The position numbers and the translations under genes were made by a program. The notes below the pieces were generated by a model, which searched no databases, was not told where the DNA came from, and saw nothing but the letters and a program-made list of their open reading frames with translations. DNA of 64,000 nt from Acuticoccus mangrovi (GTDB taxonomy: Bacteria; Pseudomonadota; Alphaproteobacteria; Rhizobiales; Amorphaceae), in assembly GCF_016411865.1 (NCBI RefSeq), contig NZ_JAEKJA010000026.1, positions 1 through 64,000 on the forward strand. Reading direction: 5' to 3'. Shown one piece after another: positions 18,868 through 29,389 of this stretch (positions within the stretch are counted from its first letter, which is position 1; the number at the start of each line of letters is the position of its first letter).

Positions 18868-19545
18868 TCAGCCGAGGTCGCGCTCCAGCGCCTCGAAGGC
18901 GGCGAGGAAGCGCGTCTCCACCGTCGCCGTCGACCACGGCACCAGGAATTCCGTGACGTCGGCCTCCTTGACCCTCGGGCGCCCGAAGAAGCGGTGCGCC
19001 TCCTCGGGGGTGAAGCCGGCGAGCGCGACGGCCTCGTGATAGGCGGCGGCGATGTCGGCGGACTTGATCCGCCGCGACCGCAGCCCCCTGGGATCGGCCG
19101 GCAGGGCGAAGCGCAGGTGGACGGCGTGGGCGATGCGCTCCTCCACGGCCTTATAGGCCGATCCGATCACCGCCTTGAACGGCGAGATGAGGTCGCCCAC
19201 GACATATTCCGGCGCGTCGTGGAGGAGGGCGGCGAGGCGGTCGGCGGCCGTCGCGTCGGGCGTCTGACAGGCGAGGATCCGCTCGACGAGCAGCGAGTGC
19301 TGGGCGACCGAATAGGGATACTCGCCGACGGTCTGCCCGTTCCAGCGTGAGACGCGGGCGAGGCCGTGAGCGATGTCGCGGATCTCGATGTCGAGGGGTG
19401 AGGGATCGAGGAGGTCGAGCCGGCGGCCGGAGAGCATGCGCTGCCAGGCCCGCGGCTCGGTGCTGCGGCCGCGGGAGGTGCGCGCCGCCTTCTTCGCCGC
19501 CTCGGGACGGGTGCCGTCGTGCCGCGGGCCGGCCGGTCCGCTCAA
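18868..19545 (-). CDS. HD-domain hydrolase (YfbR-like nucleotidase)
   Basis: 225 residues from a TTG that overlaps the ygfZ stop (TTGA). The conserved part starts at MLSGRRLDLLDPSPLDIEI (ATG 19437). HD metal residues are seen at SVAQHSLLVERI and ALLHDAPEYVVGDL, with a later ADIAAAYHE. YfbR-type proteins dephosphorylate deoxynucleoside 5'-monophosphates. The N-terminal 36 residues are basic and low in complexity, so the real start may be internal. It is in an operon with ygfZ. Confidence 0.85.
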   Translation of the reverse strand: MSGPAGPRHDGTRPEAAKKAARTSRGRSTEPRAWQRMLSGRRLDLLDPSPLDIEIRDIAHGLARVSRWNGQTVGEYPYSVAQHSLLVERILACQTPDATAADRLAALLHDAPEYVVGDLISPFKAVIGSAYKAVEERIAHAVHLRFALPADPRGLRSRRIKSADIAAAYHEAVALAGFTPEEAHRFFGRPRVKEADVTEFLVPWSTATVETRFLAAFEALERDLG

Positions 19546-20360
19546 TCGCTCGCCTCTTCCACCTTGAGCGCGAACGGCGCGCCCGGCGGGACGCGGAGGC
19601 GGACGGCGACGCCCTCGATCTCGGCGGTCTCGCCGACGCGGTCGATCCGCACGACGGCGAGCCCGTCGCCGCCGAGGGTGGTGCCGAGCCGGCCCACCAC
19701 CTTGCCGCCGACCGTGACGGGTGCACCGGTCGCGGGGAGGGTGGCGTCGGCCGCCACGATCACCGTGCGCCGGCGGGCGGTGCCGCGATGGCGCATCCGC
19801 GAGACCACCTCCTGACCGACGAAGCAGCCCTTCTTGAAGTCGACGCCGCCGGTGAGGTCCATGTTGGCGTCGTGGGGGAAGGCGTCGCCGAGCTCGAAGT
19901 CGAGCACCGCGTCGGGCACGCCGGCGGCGATGCGGGCGGCGTGGTAGGCGCTGGCGTCGGTTTCGGCCGGGGCGTCGGCGGGCGCCATGAGGGTGCGGCC
20001 GCCGAGGCCTGCGGCGCGCGGGTCGGCGGGACCCTCGCCTGACACCACCACCACCTCGTCGGTGCGGGCGAGCGTCACGGCGGCGCGCAGCTTGTAGAGG
20101 CCGAAGCGGCGCTCGAGGTCGTCGGCCGCCGCCGTCGGCACGTCGAGGGTGAGGTGATCTTCTTCGACGTGGATCATCATGTCGGAGAGGATCTTGCCCT
20201 GCGGCGTCAGCAGCGCGCCATAGCCGAGGCCGCCGGGGGCGATCGCCTCGACGTCGGCCGATAGGAGGCCGTCGAGGAATTTCACCCGGTCGGGTCCCTC
20301 GAAGCGGATCGCCACCCGTCTCTCAAGAACGCATCCGGTCGTGGTCAACGTGGCCTCCAT
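19542..20360 (-). CDS. ygfZ: YgfZ/GcvT-domain folate-binding protein
   Basis: 272 residues. The signature KGCFVGQEVVSRMRHRG, with the conserved Cys, marks the YgfZ (IBA57) family, a folate-dependent helper in assembly of iron-sulfur clusters. The N-terminal half has the GcvT fold (FLDGLLSADV, GYGALLTPQGKILSDMMI). The stop overlaps the start of the HD hydrolase gene, so they form one operon. The ATG at 20360 has no strong ribosome binding site. Confidence 0.93.
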   Translation of the reverse strand: MEATLTTTGCVLERRVAIRFEGPDRVKFLDGLLSADVEAIAPGGLGYGALLTPQGKILSDMMIHVEEDHLTLDVPTAAADDLERRFGLYKLRAAVTLARTDEVVVVSGEGPADPRAAGLGGRTLMAPADAPAETDASAYHAARIAAGVPDAVLDFELGDAFPHDANMDLTGGVDFKKGCFVGQEVVSRMRHRGTARRRTVIVAADATLPATGAPVTVGGKVVGRLGTTLGGDGLAVVRIDRVGETAEIEGVAVRLRVPPGAPFALKVEEASD

Positions 20361-20372
20361 CGCTTGGGCTCG

Positions 20373-21113
20373 TCACTCGTCAAGGTCGCCGGCGGAGAAG
20401 TAGCGCAGCCGCCCGTCGGCCGAAATGCCGACCCGGAAGAAGGTGTAGCGACCCATCCGCTCCATCTCCTCAACATCGAGGGAGGTGAGAAGCCGGTAAA
20501 GCTCCACGTAGTGTCGCGGGGTGAGGTCGGCCAAGGGGACCTCGGCGAAATAAGGCCAGACATAGGTGCCCCCCTCGGGCGGGCCGACGTGCACGTAGCC
20601 GGTCTCGAGGATCTCCATCAGGATCGCGAGGATCTCCTGCCCCTCGGCGTCGCCCGACTGCGAGCGCAGGCTGTTCACGGCGTCGGGGGTGGTGGAGAAA
20701 TTGGCCACCAGGGGGGCCGCCCGCTGGCGCGCGAAGACGTCGCGGAGCTTGTCGATGTCGCCGGTGCGGGCGGCATCGATAAGCAGCCGGCGCGTTTCGG
20801 CGACGGCCGAGGGGAGCTCGGCTGGGTCGTAGCGCACGTCGTCGATGCCGGCGCGCGTCGGCGCTGGCACGCCGGTTGCCTCCATATCCACAGAATGTGG
20901 GTCTTCCGGAACGTCCTCCTCGTCATCGTCTTGCCGCAACAGCCGGTCCGGCCGGGAGGATTTCTCCCCCGTGGTCGGGCTCAGCGGGCTTTTTTCGGTG
21001 GCCTGATCGGAGGGTTCGAGGACGACGTCCTCGGGCGCGTAGGCATGCGCCCAGAGCGGGCAGGCGAGCGCGGCGACGAGCGCGGCGATCAGGACAAGAG
21101 GTTGACGTCGCAT
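20373..21113 (-). CDS. Exported conserved hypothetical protein
   Basis: 246 residues from ATG 21113, which gives a clean signal peptide (MRRQPLVLIAALVAALACPL ... AHA) and an AGG ribosome binding site; the open frame extends 24 codons further but without support. After an acidic, Pro/Ser-rich linker (residues about 25-75), a compact domain contains LLIDAARTGDIDKLRDVFAR, GQEILAILMEILETGYVHV and YFAEVPLADLTPRHYVELY. It ends 12 bp before ygfZ and probably shares its transcript. No function recognised. Confidence 0.82.
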   Translation of the reverse strand: MRRQPLVLIAALVAALACPLWAHAYAPEDVVLEPSDQATEKSPLSPTTGEKSSRPDRLLRQDDDEEDVPEDPHSVDMEATGVPAPTRAGIDDVRYDPAELPSAVAETRRLLIDAARTGDIDKLRDVFARQRAAPLVANFSTTPDAVNSLRSQSGDAEGQEILAILMEILETGYVHVGPPEGGTYVWPYFAEVPLADLTPRHYVELYRLLTSLDVEEMERMGRYTFFRVGISADGRLRYFSAGDLDE

Positions 21114-21220
21114 GGACCTGCCGTTCCTCATGGGTCGATGCGCCGGCGCTTGGTGCAAGGCGCTGCCCTCCTTCGCATCTTTCACGGGTGGATACCAAAC
21201 ATGATCCTGGACCGGCCGAC

Positions 21221-21871
21221 GTGACGCCCCTCGCGTTCATCGCGCTCGGCATGCTGGGAGGGCTTTTCGTGACGGCGCCGCTCGGTCCCGTCAACGTCAT
21301 GATCATGCAGCGGGCCTTGCGCTACGGCTTTGCGACGGGGCTCGCGGCGGGGATCGGCGCGGCGCTCGCCGACGTGATCTTCGCCACCGCGGCGGCGTTC
21401 TCGGTATCGACCGTCAGCGAGTTCGTGGAGGGGCACAGCCGGTTGATCCAGCTCATCGGCGGGCTTCTGGTGATGGCGTTCGGCGCCCGCATCCTGTGGC
21501 GCCAGCCGGGCTTCGGCCATCCGCTGCCGCCGGAGGGGCGGCGGAAGGGCACGATGGAGGTGGCCTCCACCACGTTCATCCTGACGATCACCAACCCTGC
21601 CACGATCTTCGGCTTCATTGCTTATTTCGGTGCACTCGGCGAATGGGCGCCGGCGAACGACGATGTGTTGGGGACGGCCCAGCTCGTCCTGGGCGTGGCG
21701 ATCGGCACCGTGGCATGGTGGAGCGGGGTGTCGGCGCTCGTGACGCGGCTGCGCGTCCATCTCACCGAGGCGCGGCTTGCCAAGGTGAACGTCGTGGCGG
21801 GCGCCATTCTGGTGGGCTTCGGCGCGCTGATCCTCGGGCGCCTGTCGGTGACCTATTTCCGGCTGCTCTGA
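21221..21871 (+). CDS. LysE-family exporter
   Basis: 216 residues, about six membrane segments: LGMLGGLFVTAPLGPVNVMI at the start, then FATGLAAGIGAALADVIFAT, a middle TNPATIFGFIAYF, and two C-terminal segments. LysE/RhtB-type proteins export amino acids or related small molecules. The GTG at 21221 or GTG 21188 could be the start; neither has a strong ribosome binding site. Substrate unknown. It lies divergent from the exported hypothetical gene. Confidence 0.88.
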   Translation: MTPLAFIALGMLGGLFVTAPLGPVNVMIMQRALRYGFATGLAAGIGAALADVIFATAAAFSVSTVSEFVEGHSRLIQLIGGLLVMAFGARILWRQPGFGHPLPPEGRRKGTMEVASTTFILTITNPATIFGFIAYFGALGEWAPANDDVLGTAQLVLGVAIGTVAWWSGVSALVTRLRVHLTEARLAKVNVVAGAILVGFGALILGRLSVTYFRLL

Positions 21872-21943
21872 GGCTTCGGCGGCGCCGGGTCGAGGGCGGC
21901 GAGGCGGGAAGGGCAGCGAGGCGGAAGGGGCAGGAGAGAGCCG

Positions 21944-22750
21944 ATGTGCGGACGCTATCAGCTGACATTGCCGCCGGAGATGATGCGCACGCTGTTCGCC
22001 CTCGCGGGCGGGATCGAGCCGTTCCCGCCGCGCTACAACATCGCGCCGACGCAGCCGGTGCACGTGGTGCGCGCCGCGCCGGCGGGAGGGCGCGAGCTGA
22101 CGCTGATGCGGTGGGGGCTCATCCCGTCCTGGGTGAAGGACCCGCGCGAGTTCGCCCTGCTGATCAACGCGCGCTCGGAGACGGCGGCGGAGAAGCCCGC
22201 CTTCCGCAATGCGCTGCGCCGGCGCCGGGTGCTTCTGCCGGCGACGGGCTTCTACGAGTGGCGGCGCGAGGAGGGGCGCAAGCAGCCCTACCTGTTCGAG
22301 CCGCTGGCGGAGGACGAGCCGATGGCCCTCGCCGGCATCGCCGAGACCTGGATGGGGCCGAACGGGGAGGAGCTCGACACCGTGGCGATCCTCACCGGCG
22401 AGGCGCGGGGGGTGACGGCCGACTATTATACGCGCATGCCGCTGACGGTGCCGGCCGCGAACTTCGCCGCCTGGCTCGACCGGGCCGAGGACGACGGGGC
22501 GGCCGCGCTCACCCTCGCGGCGCGGGCGGACTATCGGGCGCGCCCGGTGTCGATGCGCCTCTCCAACGCCCGCAACGAGGGCAAGGCGCTGATGGAGCCC
22601 GACCGCGCCGATCGGCCGGAGCCGCCGACAAAGCCCTCCGATGACGCCGCGCAGGCGGAGCCACGGAAGAGTGGACCGGGGAAGACGAAGGAGAAGGCGA
22701 AGGCGAAGGGTAGGCGGCGCGCCGAGGACGACGCGCCGACGCTCTTCTGA
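21944..22750 (+). CDS. SRAP-domain protein (HMCES/YedK family)
   Basis: 268 residues. Cys2 after the start Met (MCGRYQLTLP) is the residue that forms a thiazolidine crosslink to abasic sites in single-stranded DNA. Also seen: NIAPTQPVHVV, RWGLIPSWVKD, INARSETAAEKPAFRNA and ATGFYEW with Glu105. At the position where family members have His in HDRMP, this protein has Tyr162 (YTRMP). The last 60 residues are Lys/Glu/Ala-rich and disordered. The ribosome binding site is AGGAGAG. It is convergent with the FAD oxidase gene. Confidence 0.92.
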   Translation: MCGRYQLTLPPEMMRTLFALAGGIEPFPPRYNIAPTQPVHVVRAAPAGGRELTLMRWGLIPSWVKDPREFALLINARSETAAEKPAFRNALRRRRVLLPATGFYEWRREEGRKQPYLFEPLAEDEPMALAGIAETWMGPNGEELDTVAILTGEARGVTADYYTRMPLTVPAANFAAWLDRAEDDGAAALTLAARADYRARPVSMRLSNARNEGKALMEPDRADRPEPPTKPSDDAAQAEPRKSGPGKTKEKAKAKGRRRAEDDAPTLF

Positions 22751-22754
22751 GCCG

Positions 22755-24272
22755 CTACTTACCCGGCATCGGCAAGAGGCGGCCGGGGTTCATCAGGTCG
22801 TCGGGGTCGAAGGCGGCCTTGATGCGCTGCATGAGGTCGAGCTCGACGGCGTCGCGCACCGTCGGCACGAGGTCGCGCTTCAGCCGGCCGACGCCGTGCT
22901 CGGCGGCGATCGAGCCCTTGTAGCGGCGCACCACGGCGTGGACGGCCGCGTTCATCTCGTCCCAGCGGGCGAGGTAGGCGGCCTTGTCGGCCCCCTCCGG
23001 CTGGGTGATGTTGAAGTGGATGTTGCCGTCGCCGAGGTGGCCGAAGGCGACGGGCCGGGCCCCCGGCACCACCTTCAGCACCGCCTCGGTGGCCTCGGCG
23101 AGGAAGGCCGGCACGTCGGCGATCGGCACCGACACGTCGTGCTTGATGGAGCCGCCCTCGTGGCTCTGCACCTCCGACAGAAGCTCACGCAGGCGCCAGA
23201 AATCCTGCGCCTCGGCGAGCGACTGGGAGATCATCGCGTCGGAGATCTCGCCCGCCTCGTAGGCCGCCATCAGCTCGGCTTCGAGGATGTCGCGCATCGG
23301 GCGGTCGGGGGCGAAGGTGCTCGCCTCGATCAGCACCATCCAGTCGGGCATCCCCTCGGTGAAGGGATTGCGCGTGTCGGCGCCGTATTTCAACACCAGC
23401 TCCAGGCCGAACCTCGGCACCAGCTCGAAGGCGGTGAGGGCGTCGCCGAGTCGCCCGCTGATGCGGCCGAGGAGGGTGAGGGCGTCGGCCGGGCTCGCGA
23501 CGCCCACCACCGCCGCGTCGCGGGCATGGGGGAGCGGGGCGAGCTTCAGGACCGCGCGGGTGATGATGCCGAGCGTTCCCTCCGCGCCGATGAAGAGGTG
23601 CTTGAGGTCGTAGCCGGTGTTGTCCTTATGCAGAGCGCGAAGGCCGTTCCAGATCCGCCCGTCGGGCATCACCACCTCGAGGCCGAGCACCTGGTCGCGC
23701 ATGTTGCCGTAGGCGAGGACGCCGGTGCCGCCGGCGTTGGTGGAGATGAGGCCGCCGATGCGTGCGGAGCCCTCCGAGGCGAGCGAGAGGGGGAAGAGGC
23801 GACCGGCCTCCTCGGCGGCGCGCTGCACCTCCTGCAGGATGACGCCGGCCTGCACGGTCATGGTGCTGCCACGCGCGTCGACCTCCTCGATGGCGTTCAT
23901 GCGGTCGGTGGAGATCAGCACCTCGTTGCCCGCCTCGACCGGGATCTGGCCGCCGACGAGGCCGGTGTTGCCGCTCTGTGGCACGACCGCCACGCCGAGG
24001 CGGGCGGCGTGACGCACCATGGTGGCGGTCTCCTCGGTGGAGCGGGGACGCAGCACGAAGGGCGTCACGCCGGTGTAGAGGTCGCGCCACTCCTTGAGGT
24101 AGGGGGCCATATCCGCGGCGTTGTTGAGAATCGCCGCTTCCCCGATATCCGCCACCACTGCGTCGCGCAGCTGCGCGATGGCCGCCGTGTCGGCCGGTTG
24201 ACGGGGTGAGGACAGGGGACTGGACATTCGATCGGCTCCGCTTGCTTGGGACTGTGGCCCTCGGTATGTCAT
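22755..24272 (-). CDS. FAD-linked 2-hydroxyacid oxidase/dehydrogenase (GlcD/D-2HG type)
   Basis: 505 residues from ATG 24272, which has a strong GAGGAG site 6 bp upstream; the longer frame is not needed. The FAD-binding PCMH domain contains VVPQSGNTGLVGGQIP, EGSARIGGLISTNAGG and LFIGAEGTLGIIT. The C-terminal oxidase domain has FGHLGDGNIHFN, SIAAEHGVGRLKRD and DPDDLMNPGRLLP. Such flavoproteins oxidise D-2-hydroxyglutarate, D-lactate or glycolate. Specificity cannot be fixed from the sequence. It is divergent from fabI across 47 bp. Confidence 0.92.
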   Translation of the reverse strand: MTYRGPQSQASGADRMSSPLSSPRQPADTAAIAQLRDAVVADIGEAAILNNAADMAPYLKEWRDLYTGVTPFVLRPRSTEETATMVRHAARLGVAVVPQSGNTGLVGGQIPVEAGNEVLISTDRMNAIEEVDARGSTMTVQAGVILQEVQRAAEEAGRLFPLSLASEGSARIGGLISTNAGGTGVLAYGNMRDQVLGLEVVMPDGRIWNGLRALHKDNTGYDLKHLFIGAEGTLGIITRAVLKLAPLPHARDAAVVGVASPADALTLLGRISGRLGDALTAFELVPRFGLELVLKYGADTRNPFTEGMPDWMVLIEASTFAPDRPMRDILEAELMAAYEAGEISDAMISQSLAEAQDFWRLRELLSEVQSHEGGSIKHDVSVPIADVPAFLAEATEAVLKVVPGARPVAFGHLGDGNIHFNITQPEGADKAAYLARWDEMNAAVHAVVRRYKGSIAAEHGVGRLKRDLVPTVRDAVELDLMQRIKAAFDPDDLMNPGRLLPMPGK

Positions 24273-24319
24273 AGACGACTCCTCGCGGCACGTCCGCCCA
24301 ATCCATCCTGAAGGCTTCG

Positions 24320-25146
<827 letters not shown>

Positions 25147-25147
<1 letters not shown>

Positions 25148-25749
25148 TGCTGCGTCCGGGCGTTCGCCTCATCCACATCCGCCACGGGTTGACCGACTGG
25201 AACGCCGAAGGGCGGCTTCAGGGGCAGACGGACATTCCGATCAACGACGTCGGTCGCGGCCAGGCGAGCGGCAACGGCGAGCGCCTCGCCGCCTTCCTCG
25301 CTGAGGAGGGGGTCGACCCGGCGAGCCTCGGCTATGTGTGCTCGCCGCTGGGGCGCACCCGTGAGACGATGGCGATCGTGCGCGACCGGCTGGGCCTCGC
25401 CGGCGAGGCGGCGACCGACGATCGGCTGAAGGAGGTGGGCTTCGGCGCCTGGTCGGGCTTCACCTATGCCGAGCTGAGGGCCGGCGGCAACGAACGTGCG
25501 GTGCGCCGCCGCAAGGACGACAAGTGGAGCTTCCGCCCGCCGGAGGGGGAGAGCTACGCCGACCTCTCCGCCCGCGTGGGGGAGTGGCTGGAGACGATCG
25601 AGACCGACACCGTCGCGGTGGCGCACGGCGGCGTCTATCGTGTGCTGCAGGGGTTGATTTTGGGTGTGCCGCTCCATGAAGTGCCGAGCCTGCCGGCGCC
25701 GCAGGATCGGATCGCCCTGTTCCAAGATGGCTTGCTGAAGCTCTTTTGA
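25147..25749 (+). CDS. Histidine phosphatase (phosphoglycerate mutase-like)
   Basis: 200 residues. The catalytic RHG motif is [11 protein letters not shown] near residue 10, with [10 protein letters not shown] and the second His in [13 protein letters not shown] monomer of this size acts as a phosphatase more often than as a glycolytic mutase. It overlaps fabI by one base and is followed at 2 bp by aroC, so translation is probably coupled. The substrate is unknown. Confidence 0.92.
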
Positions 25750-25750
25750 G

Positions 25751-26827
25751 ATGTCCTACAACACGTTCGGCCAGCTCTTCCGCGTGACGACCTTTGGCGA
25801 AAGCCACGGGCCGATGATCGGCGGCGTGGTGGACGGCTGTCCGCCGGGCATTCGCCTGTCGCTCGCCGCGATCCAGGCCGAGATGGATCGGCGCCGACCG
25901 GGCCGCAGCCGCCACACCACTCAGCGCCGCGAGCCCGACGCGGTGCGCGTCGTCTCCGGCGTGATGGAGGAGGGGGACGGGCTCGTGACCACCGGCACCC
26001 CCATCGCGCTGGTGATCGAGAACGTGGACCAGCGCTCCAAGGACTACTCCAACATCGCCGACCGCTACCGCCCCGGCCATGCCGACTACACCTACGACGC
26101 CAAATATGGGCTGCGCGACTATCGCGGCGGCGGCCGCTCCTCGGCCCGCGAGACGGCGGTTCGCGTCGCCGCCGGCGCGGTCGCGCGAGAGGTGCTCTCG
26201 GGGGTGACTATCCGCGGCGCGCTGGTGGAGATGGGCGGGGACCGCGCCGAGGGTCGCGACTTCTCGATCGTCGACGACAACGACTTCTTCGCTCCGGACG
26301 CGGCGGCCGCGGCGCGCTGGGCCGACCGGCTCGACGCGGCGCGCAAGGCGGGCTCCTCGCTCGGCGCCGTCGTGGAGGTCGTCGCCGAGGGCGTGCCCGT
26401 CGGCTGGGGGGCGCCGCTCTACGGCAAGCTCGACCAGGACCTTGCGAGCGCGATGATGTCGATCAATGCGGTGAAGGGGGTGGAGATCGGCGACGGGTTC
26501 GCCGCCGCCCGCCTCACCGGCGAAGAGAACGCCGACGAGATGCGCGCGGGCCCGGACGGGCCAGTCTTCGTCAGCAACCACGCTGGGGGCGTGCTCGGCG
26601 GCATCTCCTCCGGCGCGCCGGTGGTGGTGCGCTTCGCGGTGAAGCCTACCTCGTCGATCCGCACCCCGCGCCGCTCGGTGACGCGCGGCGGGGAGGAGGT
26701 GGACGTTTCGACCACCGGGCGTCACGATCCGTGCGTGGGCATTCGTGCCGTGCCGGTGGGGGAGGCGATGATGGCGATCGTGCTCGCCGACCATTTCCTG
26801 CGTCACCGAGGACAGACGGGGTGCTGA
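25751..26827 (+). CDS. aroC: Chorismate synthase
   Basis: Converts 5-enolpyruvylshikimate 3-phosphate to chorismate with reduced FMN; last step of the shikimate pathway. 358 residues, normal length. Signatures: [68 protein letters not shown] and the [16 protein letters not shown] region. The downstream gene overlaps its stop by one base. Confidence 0.98.
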   Translation: MSYNTFGQLFRVTTFGESHGPMIGGVVDGCPPGIRLSLAAIQAEMDRRRPGRSRHTTQRREPDAVRVVSGVMEEGDGLVTTGTPIALVIENVDQRSKDYSNIADRYRPGHADYTYDAKYGLRDYRGGGRSSARETAVRVAAGAVAREVLSGVTIRGALVEMGGDRAEGRDFSIVDDNDFFAPDAAAAARWADRLDAARKAGSSLGAVVEVVAEGVPVGWGAPLYGKLDQDLASAMMSINAVKGVEIGDGFAAARLTGEENADEMRAGPDGPVFVSNHAGGVLGGISSGAPVVVRFAVKPTSSIRTPRRSVTRGGEEVDVSTTGRHDPCVGIRAVPVGEAMMAIVLADHFLRHRGQTGC

Positions 26828-27366
26828 TGGACGCGACGCCAACGCCGCGCACCGGCAAGCCGAGCGGCTTCGCCACCGGCTACAAGCCCCATGCCGGCGA
26901 CATGATGGTCTATGGCGGCGGGGCGCTCACCCTGATCGGCGTGCTCGCGATGGTGGTGCGGGTGGAGCCGCTCTATCTCCTCGCGAGCCTCGTCGGCACC
27001 GGCTCGGCCTTCTACTTCTCGCCGACGGTGGACATGAAGTCGCCGCAGGTGGGGGGGAATGCGGAGGGGATCTTCATTGCCCGTGTCGGCGTGATCCCGT
27101 GGGCACGGGTGGCGAAGATGCGGGTGGAGCACCGCGTGCTGCGCTCGATCCCGCTCGCGACGCTGATCGTGACGCCGGACCGGCCGCTCGCCGAGGCGGT
27201 GTCGCAGCCCGATCGGGTGCCGCTTCTGCGGCGCGTCATGGCGCGCCCCGTCCACGTCCGGCGCGACGAGGTGCGGGTGGACCTCCACGCCCTCGCGATG
27301 GATCCCTACGAGGTGGAGCGCCGTCTCGTGGCGCTGCGCACGGCCGGCAGCCGGGACGCGGGCTGA
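26827..27366 (+). CDS. Hypothetical membrane protein
   Basis: 179 residues. Two adjacent hydrophobic segments at about 32-65 (GALTLIGVLAMVV, YLLASLVGTGSAFYF) precede a soluble, Arg-rich domain (VIPWARVAKMRVEHRVLRSI, MDPYEVERRLVAL). Its start overlaps the aroC stop (TGATG), so it belongs to the fabI-aroC transcript. No family recognised. Confidence 0.82.
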   Translation: MDATPTPRTGKPSGFATGYKPHAGDMMVYGGGALTLIGVLAMVVRVEPLYLLASLVGTGSAFYFSPTVDMKSPQVGGNAEGIFIARVGVIPWARVAKMRVEHRVLRSIPLATLIVTPDRPLAEAVSQPDRVPLLRRVMARPVHVRRDEVRVDLHALAMDPYEVERRLVALRTAGSRDAG

Positions 27367-27418
27367 GAGACCTCCGGGGCACCGATCCGCTCAGGGGCAC
27401 CGATCCGCGTGGCGGCGC

Positions 27419-27952
<534 letters not shown>

Positions 27953-27957
27953 GGGGC

Positions 27958-28761
27958 TCAGCGGTCCTGCCAGTCGGCGGGCCGCTTCTCGGCGAAGGCG
28001 GCGAGGCCTTCGCGACCGTCGGCGAGGAGGAGATTGTCGACCATGGCGGCGCTGGCGCAGGCGTAGGCCTCGGCGAGGGGGCGGCCGCCCTGCTCGGCGA
28101 CGGCGCGCTTGCCGAGGGCGAGCACGGCGGCCGACTTGGTGGCGATGTGGGCGGCGAGGGCCATCGTCTCGCGCGTCAGCTCGGCGGCGTGGACGATGCG
28201 GTTGACGAGGCCGATGCGCAGGGCGTGCTGGGCCCCCACCACGTCGCCGGTCATGAGGAGCTCGGCGGCGTGCTTGGGCGCGACGGTGCGCGTCAGCGGC
28301 ACGGCGGGGGTGGTGCAGTAGAGGCCGAAGGTGACGCCGGTGGTGCCGAAGCGGGCGGTGTCGGCGCACACGGCGAGGTCGCAGGCGGCGACGAGCTGGC
28401 AGCCGGCCGCGACCGCCACGGCATGCACCTCGGCGATGACGGGCTGCGGCAGCGTCGCGATCTTCCGCATCAGCGCCGAGCACTCTTCGAAGAGGGCGAC
28501 GAAATAGTCCCGTCCGCCGTCGGCGTCGTCGTGATGGGCGGCCATCGCCTTCATGTCGTGGCCGGCGCAGAAGGCGGGCCCGTCCGCGGCGATGACGACG
28601 ACGGCGGCCTCGGGCGCGTCGAGCGCGTCGGTGAGCGCGGCCATCATCTCGTGGGTGAGGAGATTGCGCCCCGCCCCGCGGTTCAGCACGATGCGGCGCA
28701 CGCGGCCGTGGTCTTCCACGATCACGGGGGCGGCGACGTCGGGGGTGGGCGGCATGTCCAT
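27958..28761 (-). CDS. Enoyl-CoA hydratase/isomerase family protein
   Basis: 267 residues of the crotonase fold. The oxyanion-hole segments are PAFCAGHDMKAM and AGCQLVAACDLAV. The usual catalytic Glu positions are not clearly kept (TARFGTTGVTFGLYC has no Glu), so it may act as an isomerase, hydrolase or decarboxylase instead of a hydratase. The start is taken at ATG 28761 with a distal GGGAG site; ATG 28755 is possible. The neighbours are thioesterase-like and CoA-binding genes. Confidence 0.88.
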   Translation of the reverse strand: MDMPPTPDVAAPVIVEDHGRVRRIVLNRGAGRNLLTHEMMAALTDALDAPEAAVVVIAADGPAFCAGHDMKAMAAHHDDADGGRDYFVALFEECSALMRKIATLPQPVIAEVHAVAVAAGCQLVAACDLAVCADTARFGTTGVTFGLYCTTPAVPLTRTVAPKHAAELLMTGDVVGAQHALRIGLVNRIVHAAELTRETMALAAHIATKSAAVLALGKRAVAEQGGRPLAEAYACASAAMVDNLLLADGREGLAAFAEKRPADWQDR

Positions 28762-28836
28762 GAGGCGAAGAAACTCCCAACGCTCGCCCGCGTCAATCGG
28801 GGGCGACGAGGTGGTCGGGAGCGGGGAGGGGCGGGC

Positions 28837-29247
28837 GTGACGCTCGACGAGATCAGGGACTATCTGCGGGCCGAGTTTCCGCAGGTCTTCATCGAGGAGG
28901 ACATCGTGGTGAGCGCGGCGGAGGGGGGCTTCGCCCGCATGTCGCTGCGGCCCGGATGGCGGCATCAGCGCCCGGGCGGCATCGTCTCGGGGCCCACCCT
29001 GATGATGCTCGCGGACGCGGCGGGCTATGCCGCGCTCCTCTCGCTCGGCGCCAACGCCAAGATGGCGGTGACCACCAACCTCAACGTCTCCTTCATGCGC
29101 GGCGCGTCGGCGGCGGCGCCGATCCAGCAGGAGGCGCGGGTGATCAAGCCCGGCCGGCGGCTCTCGGTGATTCTCGCCGAGGCGATGGACCCCGACGGCA
29201 AGGTGCTCGCCCACACCACGATGACCTATGCAATGCCAGAGAGTTAG
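28837..29247 (+). CDS. PaaI-type acyl-CoA thioesterase
   Basis: 136 residues, hot-dog fold. Seen: HQRPGGIVSGPTLMMLADAA (catalytic loop), TTNLNVSFMRGA and RVIKPGRRLSVILAEAMDPD. The GTG start has an excellent GGGGAGGGG ribosome binding site. It should hydrolyse a medium-chain or aromatic acyl-CoA. It is divergent from the crotonase gene and precedes rplM by 142 bp. Confidence 0.9.
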   Translation: MTLDEIRDYLRAEFPQVFIEEDIVVSAAEGGFARMSLRPGWRHQRPGGIVSGPTLMMLADAAGYAALLSLGANAKMAVTTNLNVSFMRGASAAAPIQQEARVIKPGRRLSVILAEAMDPDGKVLAHTTMTYAMPES

Positions 29248-29308
29248 TCGGGTGGTATTCTGATACCTTTGACGTAAGGCATTGATATTTATCGGATAAC
29301 AAAAATCA

Positions 29309-29338
29309 CTTGACGGGTGTGTGGGAAACCCTCATATC
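29309..29338 (+). promoter_or_regulatory. Probable rplM-rpsI promoter
   Basis: CTTGAC (29309-29314), the usual alphaproteobacterial -35 form, is followed by a 17-bp spacer after TTGACG and CATATC at 29333-29338 as a weak -10 box. It lies 52 bp before the rplM ATG in an AT-rich gap. A small palindrome, GGTAT-TCTG-ATACC, is found upstream at 29254-29267. Confidence 0.5.
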
Positions 29339-29389
29339 CGCGCCACGCTGCAGCCGACGCAGCACGACACTCCTTTCGTGGAAGAAACC

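Noticed and set aside
28147-28836. Open frame extending the PaaI thioesterase upstream across the crotonase gene
   Set aside because: Antisense to the enoyl-CoA hydratase family gene; GTG 28837 has a near-perfect ribosome binding site and begins the family match.
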